64,000 nucleotides of DNA from Saccharofermentans sp. GTDB taxonomy: Bacteria; Bacillota; Clostridia; Saccharofermentanales; Saccharofermentanaceae. The notes under the pieces were generated by a model. The model saw nothing but the letters and a program-made list of their open reading frames with translations. It did not search any database and was not told the DNA's origin. Shown piece after piece: positions 56,223 through 64,000 of the stretch (position 1 is its first letter; each line of letters opens with the position of its first letter). The stretch spans positions 183,865 to 247,864 of the forward strand of contig JAKSRC010000001.1 in the NCBI GenBank assembly GCA_024403855.1, in the 5' to 3' direction. The position numbers were made by a program, and so were the translations under genes.

Positions 56223-57503
56223 TTAAATCTCGTGATGTATATGCTTAAAGTTCTTTGTGCCGTCGCAGTAAGGACGAACGATGTCGCCATTACCAATAAG
56301 GCGGTACTTATAAGAAACAAGTCCCTCAAGTCCTACCGGACCTCTTGCGTGAATCTTTGATGTAGCAATACCTACTTCTGCACCAAATCCATAACGGAAA
56401 CCATCAGCGAATCTTGTTGAACAGTTAACAAGAACGCTACCGGAGTCAACCATCGTCATGAAGCGCTCAGCAGTCTGCTTATTCTCAGTGATAATTGCGT
56501 CAGTATGACCTGAACCATAGTGATTAATGTGGGAAATAGCTTCCTCAACATCCTTAACGATCTTTACCGAACACTTCATTGCAAGATATTCGTGATGCCA
56601 TTCGGTAACCTCAGTTAATCCGAATCTTGAAGAAACATAAGAATCACCGAAAACCTCTACTCCGGCATTCTTTAATGTATCGATGAACTCAGGTAAGAAT
56701 GTATCCTTGAGGCTTTCATTAATAAGGAAAGTCTCAGTAGCATTACAAACAGAAACATACTGGGTCTTTGCATCAAGTGCAACCTTCAATGCAGTTGCCG
56801 GATTAGCTTCAGCATCGATATATGTGTGGCATACACCGTCAGCATGTCCCAAAACAGCAATATTAGTGTTCTGCATTATGTACTGAACAAAGGAATTAGA
56901 ACCTCTGGGGATGATAAGGTCGATATATTCATCAAGCTTAAGCATATCGGCAATTTCAGAACGAAGAGTCAAAAGATTGAGCCATCCTTCAGGAAGTCCT
57001 GCTTCAATTCCTGCTTTGCTGATTACAGAAGCCAATACCTTATTTGTATTGATAGCTTCAGATCCGCCCTTAAGGAAAACGGCATTTCCGCTCTTAATGC
57101 AAAGAGAAGCAATCTGTACCAAAGCATCAGGTCTGCTCTCGAAAATAACTCCGATTACACCAATAGGACATGTGACTCTTGTAAGTTCAAGTCCGTCATC
57201 CAAAGAAGTCTTCAAAGTAACTTTGCCGACAGGATCTTCAAGACCAATAAGGCTTTCAATTCCCGAGACTACATCATTTATCTTATCGTCATTAAACTTA
57301 AGTCTCTTTATAAGCGGAGTATCGAGTCCTGCCTTCTCAGCCTCTTCGAGATCGATTCTATTCGCACTGAAAATCTCATCCTTGGCAGAAAGAAGCGCAG
57401 AAGCAACATTGGCAAGTGCCTTATTCTTTATGTCGCTTCCCAGAGAAGCCATAATGTACGAAGCTTCTCTTGCAACTTTAGCTATATCATGAAGTTCAGA
57501 CAT
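56223..57503 (-). CDS. proA: Glutamate-5-semialdehyde dehydrogenase
   Basis: A 426-residue aldehyde dehydrogenase fold enzyme of proline synthesis. Signatures are PIGVIGVIFESRPDALVQIA, FLKGGSEAINTNKVL, DLIIPRGSNSFVQYI, VCNATETFLIN with the catalytic Cys near 252, and GPVGLEGLVSYKYRL. It reduces glutamyl phosphate to the semialdehyde. proB is not adjacent. AAGGAG is 8 bases before ATG, and TATAAT lies about 30 bases upstream. Confidence 0.97.
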   Translation of the reverse strand: MSELHDIAKVAREASYIMASLGSDIKNKALANVASALLSAKDEIFSANRIDLEEAEKAGLDTPLIKRLKFNDDKINDVVSGIESLIGLEDPVGKVTLKTSLDDGLELTRVTCPIGVIGVIFESRPDALVQIASLCIKSGNAVFLKGGSEAINTNKVLASVISKAGIEAGLPEGWLNLLTLRSEIADMLKLDEYIDLIIPRGSNSFVQYIMQNTNIAVLGHADGVCHTYIDAEANPATALKVALDAKTQYVSVCNATETFLINESLKDTFLPEFIDTLKNAGVEVFGDSYVSSRFGLTEVTEWHHEYLAMKCSVKIVKDVEEAISHINHYGSGHTDAIITENKQTAERFMTMVDSGSVLVNCSTRFADGFRYGFGAEVGIATSKIHARGPVGLEGLVSYKYRLIGNGDIVRPYCDGTKNFKHIHHEI

Positions 57504-57961
57504 AAAAAGTCTCCTTAATATTCTTAAAAACAGATTATAACAAACTTAAATGCAAAGCGTGCCTAAATGTTTTCAACATAACCAAAATGCATAAAAGTTA
57601 GCAAAAATAGATTTAAATCTGACAGTAGCTTAACTAAATATCCACTTTTAGTTATGTTCAAAAATGTTCGTAATGTTCATAACTTTGTTTATAACTACAA
57701 AAACAAACATTTCACTTTTTTAGGTGCCCGAAACCCTTGTAACTGTTGATTTCGTCCTTTTGTTACCAACTGATGACAAAACAATTACGAAACATTGTCA
57801 AAACAAAGAACCCAATAGAAACAAGCGTTTCAGCCCACTTTGAACCTTTGTTCGATACAGAGTGTCCACGAGAGAAATACAACTAAAAAATGAAATTAAT
57901 ACTTGACAGAGCTTTTTCTGAACAAAACACAAATAGCAATTTTTGCATATTGATTTTTTGA
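57504..57961. other. Long AT-rich divergent intergenic region between proA and the THUMP methyltransferase
   Basis: No convincing gene in about 460 bases. It holds a proA -10 (TATAAT on minus near 57535-57540), a short palindrome ATGTT-TTC-AACAT at 57568-57580, three phased ATGTTC repeats at 57654-57678, two CAAAACAA copies near 57776-57806, and a TTGACA at 57903-57908 without a good -10. Confidence 0.5.
57654..57678 (+). repeat. Three phased ATGTTC direct repeats
   Basis: ATGTTC at 57654, 57664 and 57673, spaced 10 and 9 bases, about one helical turn. The whole block is framed by GTTATG and CATAAC. It looks like a binding site for a multimeric regulator of proA or the divergent gene. Confidence 0.4.
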
Positions 57962-57967
57962 TATAAT
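57962..57967 (+). promoter_or_regulatory. -10 box immediately upstream of the THUMP methyltransferase
   Basis: TATAAT ends 7 bases before the ATG and no ribosome binding site is present, so the transcript may start at or next to the start codon (leaderless). Confidence 0.5.
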
Positions 57968-57974
57968 CTCTATT

Positions 57975-59201
57975 ATGAAAATTATACTTACAACATTATT
58001 TGGACTTGAATCTCCCACCAAAGGGGATCTCCTTGAAAGAGGCTACGACAAAGAGAGAATCACAGTAAGTGACGGCGTCGTAACACTCGAAGGAGATTTT
58101 AATGACGTTGCCCGCGCTAATATGTGGGTCAAGCACGCTGAGCGTATATTTATTGAGGTCGGCGAGTTTGGCTGTGGCATGTCAGATAATGCAGATACTA
58201 ACTTTGATGCTTTTTTCGAAGGCTGCAGAAAAATTAAGTGGATTAATTACATTCCCGCAAACTGGGCATTTGTTGTGAACGGCTTTTCGAGAAAGTCTAA
58301 GCTTTACGGTATCCCAGCCCTTCAGAAGCTTGCAAAGAAAGCTATTGCCGAGAGTCTTGCCGTTTCAAGAGGACTTTCTGCAAACACTCTCATCAGCGAG
58401 AACGAAGAATTAGGCACAGTAAAAATACAGTTCGGCATAGTAAATGATACTTGCCGTTTCATGATCGATACTACAGGTGCCGGTCTTCACAAGCGTGGAT
58501 ATAGACCTTTGACACACGAAGCGCCTATCAGAGAGACGCTTGCTTCCGGAATGCTCACATATGCTAAGTACCGCCCCTATGGCAACGAAGCACTCGTAGA
58601 TCCTTTCTGTGGTTCAGGAACAATTGTAATTGAAGCTGCAAGAGCTGCTTGTGGAATCGCTCCGGGAAGAGACAGACATTTCGCATATGAAGATCTTCCC
58701 TATATCGGTAAAGCTCCCTATCAGAGAGCTTTGCAGGAGGCTTTAGATAACGAAGATACCGAACCTATGGACGATTGCTACTTCTTTGGTTCTGATATCG
58801 ATCCTAAAGCGATTGAATCGGCAAAGCGCAATGCTGAAGCTGCAGGTGTTGCCGCTCATACAAAGTTCAGACTTTGCGATGCTGCGAAAATGACTCCTGA
58901 ATATCTCGAAAAGCTGACCGGGCTTCCAAGACAGCTCGTCATTACCAATCCTCCCTATGGTGGAAGACTTATGACGCCTGAAGAGGCTGCCCAGATCTAT
59001 AAACTCATTGACCGCACTTACCTCACTAAATCAGGTTTCTGCAAAAAGGGCCTCAGACTGTCTGTAATTACGCCTGAAAATGCTTTTGAGGAAGCAACAG
59101 GTCATAAGGCTGATAAGCGTGTAAAACTCTACAATGGCGCTATAGTATGCACTCTCAGCAATTATTTTAAATTAGACGGAAAGAATCATGATAACCGTTA
59201 A
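57975..59201 (+). CDS. THUMP-domain RNA guanine-N2 methyltransferase (RlmL/YpsC type)
   Basis: A 408-residue protein with an N-terminal ferredoxin-like/THUMP region (about 1-165, NDTCRFMIDTTGAGLHKRGY closing it) and a Rossmann methyltransferase domain: LVDPFCGSGTIVIEAARAA, FFGSDIDPKAIESAKRNAE, and the catalytic VITNPPYGGRL near 322. Relatives methylate guanine N2 in 23S rRNA. It overlaps the glycosylase gene by 14 bases. No ribosome binding site precedes the ATG. Confidence 0.92.
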   Translation: MKIILTTLFGLESPTKGDLLERGYDKERITVSDGVVTLEGDFNDVARANMWVKHAERIFIEVGEFGCGMSDNADTNFDAFFEGCRKIKWINYIPANWAFVVNGFSRKSKLYGIPALQKLAKKAIAESLAVSRGLSANTLISENEELGTVKIQFGIVNDTCRFMIDTTGAGLHKRGYRPLTHEAPIRETLASGMLTYAKYRPYGNEALVDPFCGSGTIVIEAARAACGIAPGRDRHFAYEDLPYIGKAPYQRALQEALDNEDTEPMDDCYFFGSDIDPKAIESAKRNAEAAGVAAHTKFRLCDAAKMTPEYLEKLTGLPRQLVITNPPYGGRLMTPEEAAQIYKLIDRTYLTKSGFCKKGLRLSVITPENAFEEATGHKADKRVKLYNGAIVCTLSNYFKLDGKNHDNR

Positions 59202-60033
59202 GATTCCATTTCTGGACCTCCTAAAGGTTGCTGATTCCGGCCAAGCATTCAGATTTAAGGTAATTGACGACAAGCACGTTGAACTTGTCGCTTTTGGAAA
59301 GTATCTTCAAATTGCAAAAACAGCAGAAGATACTTTCGCCTTTTCATGCACTCAGAAAGAGTTCGAAGATATCTGGACGGCGTATTTTGATTTAGAAAGA
59401 GATTACAACGAGATCGTTAATTCGATTGATAAGAACGATAAGTATCTTCTTGATGCTTCAGACTTTGGAAGTGGTATAAGAATTTTGAAGCAGGACGTTT
59501 TCGAGACGACGATAAGCTACATAATTTCCCAGAGACGATCTATTCCTTCTATTACCACATCAGTTGAAAGAATCTCAAAGCTTTGCGGAAAGAAAATTAA
59601 AGCTCCCAAACTGACTGAACCTTTTATAAAGCCACTTTGTGATGAGTACTACGCCTTTCCTACTCCTCAAGAACTTAGCAATCTTGCTTTTGAAGAGCTC
59701 GAAAACACAGGCGTCGGATATAGAGCTCCTTATATCGCAAGAGCAACAGAAGAATTCTGTTCCGGCAAACTTGACCCGGTTTCTTTATCAGAACTTACAG
59801 ATGAAGATCTCTATAAAGCACTGACAGCTATGTATGGTGTCGGAACCAAAGTTGCAAACTGCATAATGCTCTTTGCTTTTGCACGAACAGGAAGATTTCC
59901 TGTTGATGTCTGGATCAAAAGAATTGAAGACACATACTATAACGGACATTTCGACTGCAGCCCTTATCCTGACAGTGCAGGAATAATGCAGCAGTTCATG
60001 TTTTACTATGAGAGAAGGAAGCCTGAAATTTAA
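59188..60033 (+). CDS. 8-oxoguanine DNA glycosylase-like protein (Ogg/HhH-GPD)
   Basis: A 281-residue base-excision repair enzyme. The Ogg-type N-terminal domain has DSGQAFRF, and the HhH-GPD domain has QDVFETTISYIISQRRSIPS, GYRAPYIARATEEF, the hairpin MYGVGTKVANCIMLFAF with the likely catalytic Lys near 216, and the catalytic Asp in FPVDVWIKR near 238. The Lys predicts glycosylase plus lyase activity. It is translationally coupled to the methyltransferase upstream. Confidence 0.9.
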   Translation: MITVKIPFLDLLKVADSGQAFRFKVIDDKHVELVAFGKYLQIAKTAEDTFAFSCTQKEFEDIWTAYFDLERDYNEIVNSIDKNDKYLLDASDFGSGIRILKQDVFETTISYIISQRRSIPSITTSVERISKLCGKKIKAPKLTEPFIKPLCDEYYAFPTPQELSNLAFEELENTGVGYRAPYIARATEEFCSGKLDPVSLSELTDEDLYKALTAMYGVGTKVANCIMLFAFARTGRFPVDVWIKRIEDTYYNGHFDCSPYPDSAGIMQQFMFYYERRKPEI

Positions 60034-60068
60034 TTTTCAAAAAATATCAATAAATCTGTTTTAGGCAC

Positions 60069-60097
60069 TTGACACTCATATAATCAAACTATATAAT
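60069..60097 (+). promoter_or_regulatory. Consensus promoter of tRNA-Leu
   Basis: A perfect TTGACA (60069-60074), 17-base spacer and perfect TATAAT (60092-60097), 29 bases before the tRNA. Confidence 0.92.
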
Positions 60098-60125
60098 TAC
60101 AACGCTTGTTGCAAAGCGCATATAT

Positions 60126-60210
60126 GCGGCCGTGGCGGAACTGGCAGACGCGCACGTTTGAGGGGCGTGTGAGTAACTTCATACGAGTTCAAGTCTCGTC
60201 GGCCGCACCA
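60126..60210 (+). tRNA. tRNA-Leu (anticodon GAG)
   Basis: 85 bases with CCA encoded. The acceptor stem is GCGGCCG/CGGCCGC. The anticodon arm is CACGT-TTGAGGG-GCGTG, giving GAG, which reads CUU and CUC. A long variable arm (GTGAGTAACTTCATAC region) and the T-loop GTTCAAGTC complete a class II tRNA. Confidence 0.95.
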
Positions 60211-60215
60211 CACAA

Positions 60216-60244
60216 AAGGTTGTCTCAATGAGGCAACCTTTTTT
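60216..60244 (+). terminator. Terminator of tRNA-Leu
   Basis: An 11-pair stem AAGGTTGTCTC/GAGGCAACCTT (one G-T pair), 3-base loop, followed by TTTT and TATT. Confidence 0.9.
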
Positions 60245-60345
60245 ATTGCTTATACTCCCTACTTCACAGACTAAGTAGTTTTCTTGCTTATTATCTATCT
60301 TATTTGTATCATCTTTAAAATATTAAAAATATTTAAGAGGATACT

Positions 60346-62196
60346 ATGGATTCCAATAAAATCAGCACGACACTTATTAAGTCATCGACGTTTATTTTCG
60401 GTGAGTTTCAAAAGAAACAATTTATCGTTTTTTCAATTGGTGCTGCTCTCACCTTTATTCTTGAACTTGTTTCATACCTGCTCTCCAATAGTCACGATAA
60501 CAGCTTTTCAATAGTCGCTTCCAGACTGTGGATGCTTGGTCTTATAGCTGTGATTATTTCTTTTATTGGAATCATCGCAATGCAGATCAGGGACGATATC
60601 AAGAACAAGAAGGTGTTACTCCCCGTTATTTTCCTGTTAATAGTTGTTTTCTTCTCTTTTCAGGTCGGCAATTTCTATTTCAGCGATCTGAGTTATGAAT
60701 CAACACAGGAAGTTAATGCCGGCCTTGAAGCATTCAAAAATGTCGACTGGAACTACACAGGCACCGGTTTTACCGGATATCCAATCAAGCAGTATCTGAT
60801 GAACGCGATCCCTTCTATTATCTTTGGAAGAAGCTTCTTTGCACTTAATGCCGGTTTTGCAATTCCTTTTATCCTCGGTCTGACAATGCTCTTTATTGAA
60901 CTTCGCAGATTTCTCAAGTTTATTGGAAGTGATGAGAGACTGGCTATCCTGCCGGTTCTCATGATATCTTTCTGCCCTTATATAGATGATTTCTATTATA
61001 TTTTCGAACAGACTCTTACTCCTGTCTCTTATTCAATGATTGTAATTGCACTGTTCTTAAGAGTTATCAGAAGACCTTCCCTCTTCTCCTTTTCGCTCTT
61101 GGCATTCAATGCTTGCATGCTTCCTTTCTTGTATACACCTGCTCTGGCTCTCATGGGCCTTGTTATGGTAATTACGCTTTATCATGCACTCATGGTCTTC
61201 CTGGGCAAATCAGAATTTTCGAAAAGAGACAAACGCGATTTAAAATACATTATCTCTGTTGCAATCACCGGCATATTGCCGATTCTCTTCTTCGTTTGCA
61301 CTCTGATCAATAAGCGCCACGATGATTTCCTTTCACCCTTAAGCGAAGAAACTTCCAAAGATGTAATCAAGTCCTACTACCATGGACTGATCAGTTTCTT
61401 TGTAGATTCTTCTTCTATTTTCTTCGGTATATTCGGAGCAATTGTTCTCATTTACTTATTAGCTTCAATTTCAATGAGAATCAGATTCCATAATCTCATA
61501 ATTTCTCTTTGGTGTTTCGCCACAGCATACTTTGCTTTTATGCTTCCCGGCGCATCGAAAAGATTCGGTTTCAACTACGACCTCAACGTTCTTGAACAAA
61601 GATGCATGGTCATAGTTCCAATTCTTGCTGTAGCTATTCTCTTTTCCACTCTCAACTTTATTAAGAAACACAATATCAGCATGAAAAATTCTGCAGTTAT
61701 TATTGTTTCTCTTGCATTCCTGCTTTTCGGTGTAAACACATTATTCACGCAGCACAAAGGTTTTGCTTATAACAACTACATTCAGAACATGAAGTACATG
61801 ATCAAGTATTCTCAGGATATGCTTGACGAAAAAGGCATCAAATACGATGACGAATTCTGTCTCATCATTCACTCAGACAATGGATTATTTCACAGCCCCA
61901 CAGACTTTGCACGTTACTTCTACCCTAATGCAAAAATCTACAGATTCCCAATTAACGACGCCGGCGGTATCAGTATTTACGACGCAATCTTCCCTAAATT
62001 CGTAATCACCGAATCTAAAGATACTGAAAACTACTATTATCTTGAGTTCACTGAAAGAGAATTCAAAAACATCAGATACGACAATAATCCGGAACTCTAC
62101 TTCAGATACATCGATCCGGACTACTCATACGTAAGCATGTACAGTCAGGATTACATCATCAAGTACAATTTACAGCAGTACGTAAAGTCTGAATAA
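60346..62196 (+). CDS. Polytopic membrane protein, GT-C glycosyltransferase-like
   Basis: A 616-residue protein with about 11-13 membrane spans, most in residues 25-455, and a soluble C-terminal part of about 150 residues. The first large external loop (YESTQEVNAGLEAFKN) follows the second or third span, where lipid-sugar-dependent GT-C enzymes of the PMT/ArnT type keep their acidic catalytic residue. I cannot assign a precise family, so glycosyl transfer from a lipid carrier is tentative. AGAGG precedes the ATG. The gene converges on the Ser-Pro-rich LPXTG protein, a conceivable substrate. Confidence 0.6.
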   Translation: MDSNKISTTLIKSSTFIFGEFQKKQFIVFSIGAALTFILELVSYLLSNSHDNSFSIVASRLWMLGLIAVIISFIGIIAMQIRDDIKNKKVLLPVIFLLIVVFFSFQVGNFYFSDLSYESTQEVNAGLEAFKNVDWNYTGTGFTGYPIKQYLMNAIPSIIFGRSFFALNAGFAIPFILGLTMLFIELRRFLKFIGSDERLAILPVLMISFCPYIDDFYYIFEQTLTPVSYSMIVIALFLRVIRRPSLFSFSLLAFNACMLPFLYTPALALMGLVMVITLYHALMVFLGKSEFSKRDKRDLKYIISVAITGILPILFFVCTLINKRHDDFLSPLSEETSKDVIKSYYHGLISFFVDSSSIFFGIFGAIVLIYLLASISMRIRFHNLIISLWCFATAYFAFMLPGASKRFGFNYDLNVLEQRCMVIVPILAVAILFSTLNFIKKHNISMKNSAVIIVSLAFLLFGVNTLFTQHKGFAYNNYIQNMKYMIKYSQDMLDEKGIKYDDEFCLIIHSDNGLFHSPTDFARYFYPNAKIYRFPINDAGGISIYDAIFPKFVITESKDTENYYYLEFTEREFKNIRYDNNPELYFRYIDPDYSYVSMYSQDYIIKYNLQQYVKSE

Positions 62197-62245
62197 CCAG
62201 TCGTTATATTCAAAGATTACCTACAACTCATATTACAAACAACAA

Positions 62246-62274
62246 AAAGGGGTTCACTTGAAGTGAACCCCTTT
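62246..62274. terminator. Bidirectional terminator between the GT-C-like gene and the LPXTG gene
   Basis: A perfect 13-pair stem AAAGGGGTTCACT/AGTGAACCCCTTT with a 3-base loop; T-rich on both outgoing strands. Confidence 0.9.
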
Positions 62275-62285
62275 ATTAGTGGTTA

Positions 62286-64000
62286 TTATTGTTTAGCGTC
62301 TGCTTTGTTATTTTTCTTGCGACGAATAGCAAGGATAACAAATGCTGCTGCGCCAAGACCTACAAGCAAAGAACCAACTACAGTAACAACACTAAGCTGT
62401 TCTCCGGTTGCCGGCAAGTCTGGCTTATGTCCTCCTGGCTTGTATGTCGGGTCAGCCTGGTCGATCATTACGATCGGAGAACCTGCGACAAGGATATCGC
62501 CAGCGCTTTCCTTCGAACCATCAGGATACAGCGTGAAAATAATTGCATCAGCTGTAAGATACTGCTCTGGTGTTACGGTTTCCTTAAGTTCGTAAGTACC
62601 AGGTCTAAGGTTCTTCAAGACAGAATTTGCATTCTCAATAGTTTCAAAAGCAATTTCAGTCTTATCACTCGAAAGCGTTACGTTTACCGCAACACCCTTC
62701 TGCCAAACTTCAATGTCAGACAGATCATATCCGTCAAGACTCTTAACAGTAAGTACAGCGTGAGCTATCTCATCACCTGCAACATCCTGCTTTGAAACCT
62801 CAACGTCAAATCCAACACCATCAGTAGGACTTGGGCTGGGTGAAGTCGTCGGACTAACACTAGGACTTACGCTCGGGCTAGGACTCGGTGAACCTGAAGG
62901 ATCAGGTGTATCGCTCGGACTAGGACTCGGTGAAGTCGTCGGGCTAACACTAGGACTTACGCTAGGGCTAGGACTCGGTGAACCTGAAGGATCAGGTGTA
63001 CCACTCGGGCTAGGACTTGGTGAAGTCGTCGGACTTGTGCTCGGGCTAGGGCTAGCAGAAGGACTTACACTAGGTGAAGCACTAGGACTAGCTGAAGGGC
63101 TTGCACTAGGTGAAGCGCTTGGGCTAACTGAAGGACTTGCACTTGGTGAAGCACTTGGGCTAGCTGAAGGACTTGCACTTGGTGAAGCACTCGGGCTAGC
63201 TGAAGGACTTGCACTGGGTGATGCACTCGGGCTAGCTGAAGGGCTTGCACTGGGTGATGCACTCGGGCTAGCAGACGGGCTTGCACTGGGTGATGCACTC
63301 GGACTAGCTGAAGGGCTTGCACTGGGTGATGCACTCGGGCTAGCAGACGGGCTTGCACTGGGTGATGCACTCGGACTAGCTGAAGGGCTTACGCTCGGTG
63401 ATGCACTTGGGCTAGCTGAAGGACTTGCACTAGGTGAAGCACTCGGACTAGCTGACGGGCTTGCACTGGGTGAAGCACTTGGACTAGCTGACGGGCTTGC
63501 ACTAGGTGATGCACTAGGGCTAGCTGACGGGCTAGCACTGGGTGATGCACTTGGGCTAGCTGAAGGACTTACACTCGGGCTAGGGCTAGGTGAAGTCGTC
63601 AGACTAGGTGACGGGCTTGCACTCGGGCTAGGGCTGGGTGAAGTCGTCGGACTTGGTGACGGACTTGCACTTGGACTAGGGCTAGGTGATGTCGTCGGGC
63701 TGGGTGACGGGCTTGCACTCGGGCTAGGGCTGGGTGAAGTCGTCGGGCTAGGTGACGGACTTGCACTTGGACTTGGGCTAGGTGAAGTCGTCGGACTAGG
63801 TGACGGGCTTACGCTCGGGCTAGGGCTAGGTGAAGTCGTCGGACTAGGTGACGGGCTTACGCTCGGGCTAGGACTCGGTGAAGTCGTCGGAATAACTGAT
63901 GGACTTGTACTCGGACTAGGACTCGGTGAAGCACTCGGACTAGGTGACGGGCTTGCACTCGGGCTAGGACTCGGTGAAGCACTCGGACTAACTGAAGGGC
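62286..64000 (-). CDS. LPXTG-anchored surface protein with Ser-Pro repeat stalk (5' end beyond the window)
   Basis: An uninterrupted minus frame enters from the right edge and ends at TAA 62286, at least 571 residues. The visible part is a stalk of Ser-Pro, Ser-Ala and Thr residues (62830-64000), then a domain of about 120 residues with a Cna-B/SpaA-like opening-strand pattern (VAVNVTLSSDKTEIAFETIE, NLRPGTYELKETVTPEQYLT). The sorting signal follows: LPATG, a hydrophobic span (VVGSLLVGLGAAAFVILAI) and RRKKNN. Sortase would link it to the cell wall with the stalk holding the unseen N-terminal domain away from the surface. Confidence 0.9.
   Translation of the reverse strand, partial: PSVSPSASPSPSPSASPSPSPSASPSPSPSTSPSVIPTTSPSPSPSVSPSPSPTTSPSPSPSVSPSPSPTTSPSPSPSASPSPSPTTSPSPSPSASPSPSPTTSPSPSPSASPSPSPTTSPSPSPSASPSPSLTTSPSPSPSVSPSASPSASPSASPSASPSASPSASPSASPSASPSASPSASPSASPSASPSASPSASPSVSPSASPSASPSASPSASPSASPSASPSASPSASPSASPSASPSASPSASPSASPSASPSASPSASPSASPSASPSASPSASPSASPSVSPSASPSASPSASPSASPSVSPSASPSPSTSPTTSPSPSPSGTPDPSGSPSPSPSVSPSVSPTTSPSPSPSDTPDPSGSPSPSPSVSPSVSPTTSPSPSPTDGVGFDVEVSKQDVAGDEIAHAVLTVKSLDGYDLSDIEVWQKGVAVNVTLSSDKTEIAFETIENANSVLKNLRPGTYELKETVTPEQYLTADAIIFTLYPDGSKESAGDILVAGSPIVMIDQADPTYKPGGHKPDLPATGEQLSVVTVVGSLLVGLGAAAFVILAIRRKKNNKADAKQ
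63056..63559 (-). repeat. Fourteen 36-bp tandem repeats (12-residue Ser-Ala-Ser-Pro units)
   Basis: Units start at 63056, 63092 and so on every 36 bases to 63559. Each encodes three SASP-like tetrads. Differences between units are mostly at third codon positions, so the protein pattern is kept while DNA drifts. Confidence 0.85.
63589..63876 (-). repeat. Six 48-bp tandem repeats (16-residue units with Thr-Thr)
   Basis: The string GGTGAAGTCGTC recurs at 63589, 63637, 63685, 63733, 63781, 63829 and 63877, exactly 48 bases apart. Each unit encodes a 16-residue Ser-Pro segment with one PTTSP. Confidence 0.88.

Noticed and set aside
63065..63370. A repetitive 101-residue frame on the minus strand rich in His, Val, Gln and Leu
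   Set aside because: It is the wrong reading frame of the 36-bp repeats; the Ser-Pro frame is open across the whole region and leads into a sorting signal.
62830..64000. CRISPR-like appearance of regularly spaced repeats
   Set aside because: There are no unique spacers; units are contiguous, coding, and multiples of 3 bases.

Overview
The window looks like chromosome of an anaerobic, Gram-positive-type Bacillota, most likely class Clostridia. Base composition looks moderately AT-rich (not computed) and ribosome binding sites are mostly AGGAGG-like. Typical firmicute features are a SAM-I riboswitch on metK, lipobox lipoproteins, an LPXTG surface protein, a secretin-free Tad pilus locus with an FHA protein, and an NadD-YqeK fusion. 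I cannot name the genus; an Oscillospirales/Saccharofermentans-like rumen or gut lineage is a guess.

Layout. 1-8.0 kb (minus): end of an unknown gene, a large DUF4011/SF1-helicase/DUF3320 protein resembling the Hhe anti-phage protein, a YgjP-type metallopeptidase and an acyl-CoA synthetase. 8.2-11.9 kb: a PlsC acyltransferase, then a fused NCS1-permease/acyltransferase/zinc-ribbon protein coupled to a 51-residue membrane peptide. 12-15.3 kb: PadR regulator with a HAAS-type membrane protein, a wall amidase and a zinc-ribbon protein. 15.3-17.9 kb: tmRNA (ssrA) with a small islet at its 3' end (lipoprotein, tyrosine integrase, 47-residue leader ORF). 18-25.3 kb: patatin, polysaccharide deacetylase, TrmH methyltransferase, MATE pump, HD-GYP protein, BirA. 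25.3-36.4 kb (minus): comEA, rsfS, nadD-yqeK, purD, hom, ACT regulator, rdgB, rsmF-like, pepF, argS. 36.5-39 kb: mraY, then two unknown membrane genes between two scars of an IS200/IS605 transposase. 39-43.7 kb: comF, recD2 and metK with its SAM-I riboswitch. 43.8-49 kb (plus): compact Tad pilus operon including an unlisted-size 57-residue prepilin. 49-55.7 kb (minus): F1Fo ATP synthase operon. 55.7-60 kb: rpiB, proA, a THUMP methyltransferase and an Ogg-type glycosylase. 60-64 kb: tRNA-Leu(GAG), a GT-C-like membrane protein and an LPXTG protein with a Ser-Pro repeat stalk running off the right edge.

Most notable: the ATP synthase operon has no separate delta gene. Instead the alpha subunit carries an N-terminal extension that reads as the C-terminal (OSCP-type) part of delta, a delta-alpha fusion. 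Second is the permease-acyltransferase fusion. Third, the Tad promoter region and the comEA upstream region share phased TTGTCG repeats ending 24 bp before a -10-like hexamer, suggesting that the small Tad pilus and ComEA may be co-regulated, possibly for DNA uptake. All functional statements rest on motif recognition by eye; no database search was run.
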